DNA of 35,449 bases from Peptococcaceae bacterium. Its GTDB lineage: Bacteria > Bacillota > Dehalobacteriia > UBA4068 > UBA4997. Position 1 is the first letter of the stretch. Each line of letters begins with the position of its first letter. Positions 35,348-35,449 of the stretch are shown one piece after another. The notes under the pieces were generated by a model, which worked only from the letters and a program-made list of their open reading frames with translations, ran no database searches and was not told the DNA's origin. The position numbers and the translations under genes are program-made. Location: positions 1 to 35,449 of the forward strand of contig JAAWKH010000020.1 in assembly GCA_022797295.1 (NCBI GenBank), written 5' to 3'.

Positions 35348-35449
35348 TGTCGGACAGAAAAATAAGTGATAAAATGGAAAGGAAAGGGGAACTAAATAAT
35401 GGAAACTAAAAAACAAAAAGGTATGGCTCCGCCCAGATACGATGAAGCC
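35348..35449 (+). mobile_element. Left end of an IS3-like insertion sequence (runs off window)
   Basis: The sequence TGTCGGACAG at 35348 has the TG start and composition of IS3-group terminal inverted repeats. It is followed after about 40 bases by a short gene start encoding METKKQKGMAPPRYDEA, like OrfA of IS3-family transposases. The element interrupts the Rpn-like remnant. The other end is outside the window, so the family is a best guess. Confidence 0.6.
35399..35449 (+). CDS. N-terminus of a probable IS3-family OrfA transposase (3' end outside window)
   Basis: ATG at 35399 preceded by GGAAAGGGGAA. Seventeen codons are visible (basic METKKQKG, then PPRYDEA). The PPRYDE segment is where IS3 OrfA proteins begin their helix-turn-helix (typically RKYDEEFK). 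Too short for certainty. Confidence 0.55.
   Translation, partial: METKKQKGMAPPRYDEA

Overview
The window looks like a chromosomal segment of a Bacillota (Firmicutes) bacterium of moderate GC content, probably a clostridial or Negativicutes-type gut or anaerobic lineage. The evidence is the gene order uvrC-rapZ-yvcK-whiA, the glycolytic run gap-pgk-tpiA-gpmI-eno, ECF sigma factors paired with membrane anti-sigma proteins (one DUF4179-like), a copper-amine-oxidase-like wall-binding domain on a secreted amidase, and strong AGGAGG-type ribosome binding sites. The species cannot be named from the sequence alone.

Layout. 1-4030 (mostly + strand): the tail of a probable DNA glycosylase, a secreted N-acetylmuramoyl-L-alanine amidase, panB, then a small regulatory module. 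In that module an XRE repressor gene is divergent from two tiny genes, with a consensus promoter overlapped by a perfect inverted repeat. 4029-9693 (- strand): a LysR regulator, crcB/fluC, thiC, a lipoprotein, a 125-bp palindromic element, a radical SAM enzyme next to a UbiA-type prenyltransferase, and a DUF3795 zinc-cysteine protein. 9897-12969: two convergent ECF sigma/anti-sigma pairs that share one bidirectional terminator. 13092-19522 (- strand): a G5/M23 wall peptidase, then whiA, yvcK, rapZ and uvrC. 19504-21510: an AT-rich type II restriction-modification pair (ApaLI-like endonuclease plus beta-class methyltransferase) lying between uvrC and uvrA, flanked by a second copy of the first 22 uvrC codons. 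21534-25911: uvrA with a LexA-like site at its promoter, a membrane-anchored protein of unknown function, and a membrane-anchored XRE regulator. 26004-34953 (- strand): the glycolytic operon gap-pgk-tpiA-gpmI-eno, continuing into lipoprotein and trmO genes. This downstream part was tandemly duplicated: fragments of a second trmO and a second eno remain between the two lipoprotein genes. 35242-35449: the C-terminal remnant of an Rpn/PD-(D/E)XK-type gene, cut by the left end of an IS3-like element that runs off the window.

How the genes work together. UvrA and UvrC belong to nucleotide excision repair. RapZ, YvcK and WhiA form a conserved Bacillota cluster linking signalling, carbon and wall metabolism, and division. 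The five glycolytic genes convert glyceraldehyde-3-phosphate to phosphoenolpyruvate. The most interesting material for follow-up is the restriction-modification island with its uvrC scar, the eroded eno-lipoprotein-trmO duplication, the symmetric 125-bp palindrome at the end of the radical SAM gene, the radical SAM/UbiA pair, and the XRE operator module. Most other genes are ordinary housekeeping genes. All functional calls come from reading motifs; no database search was possible.
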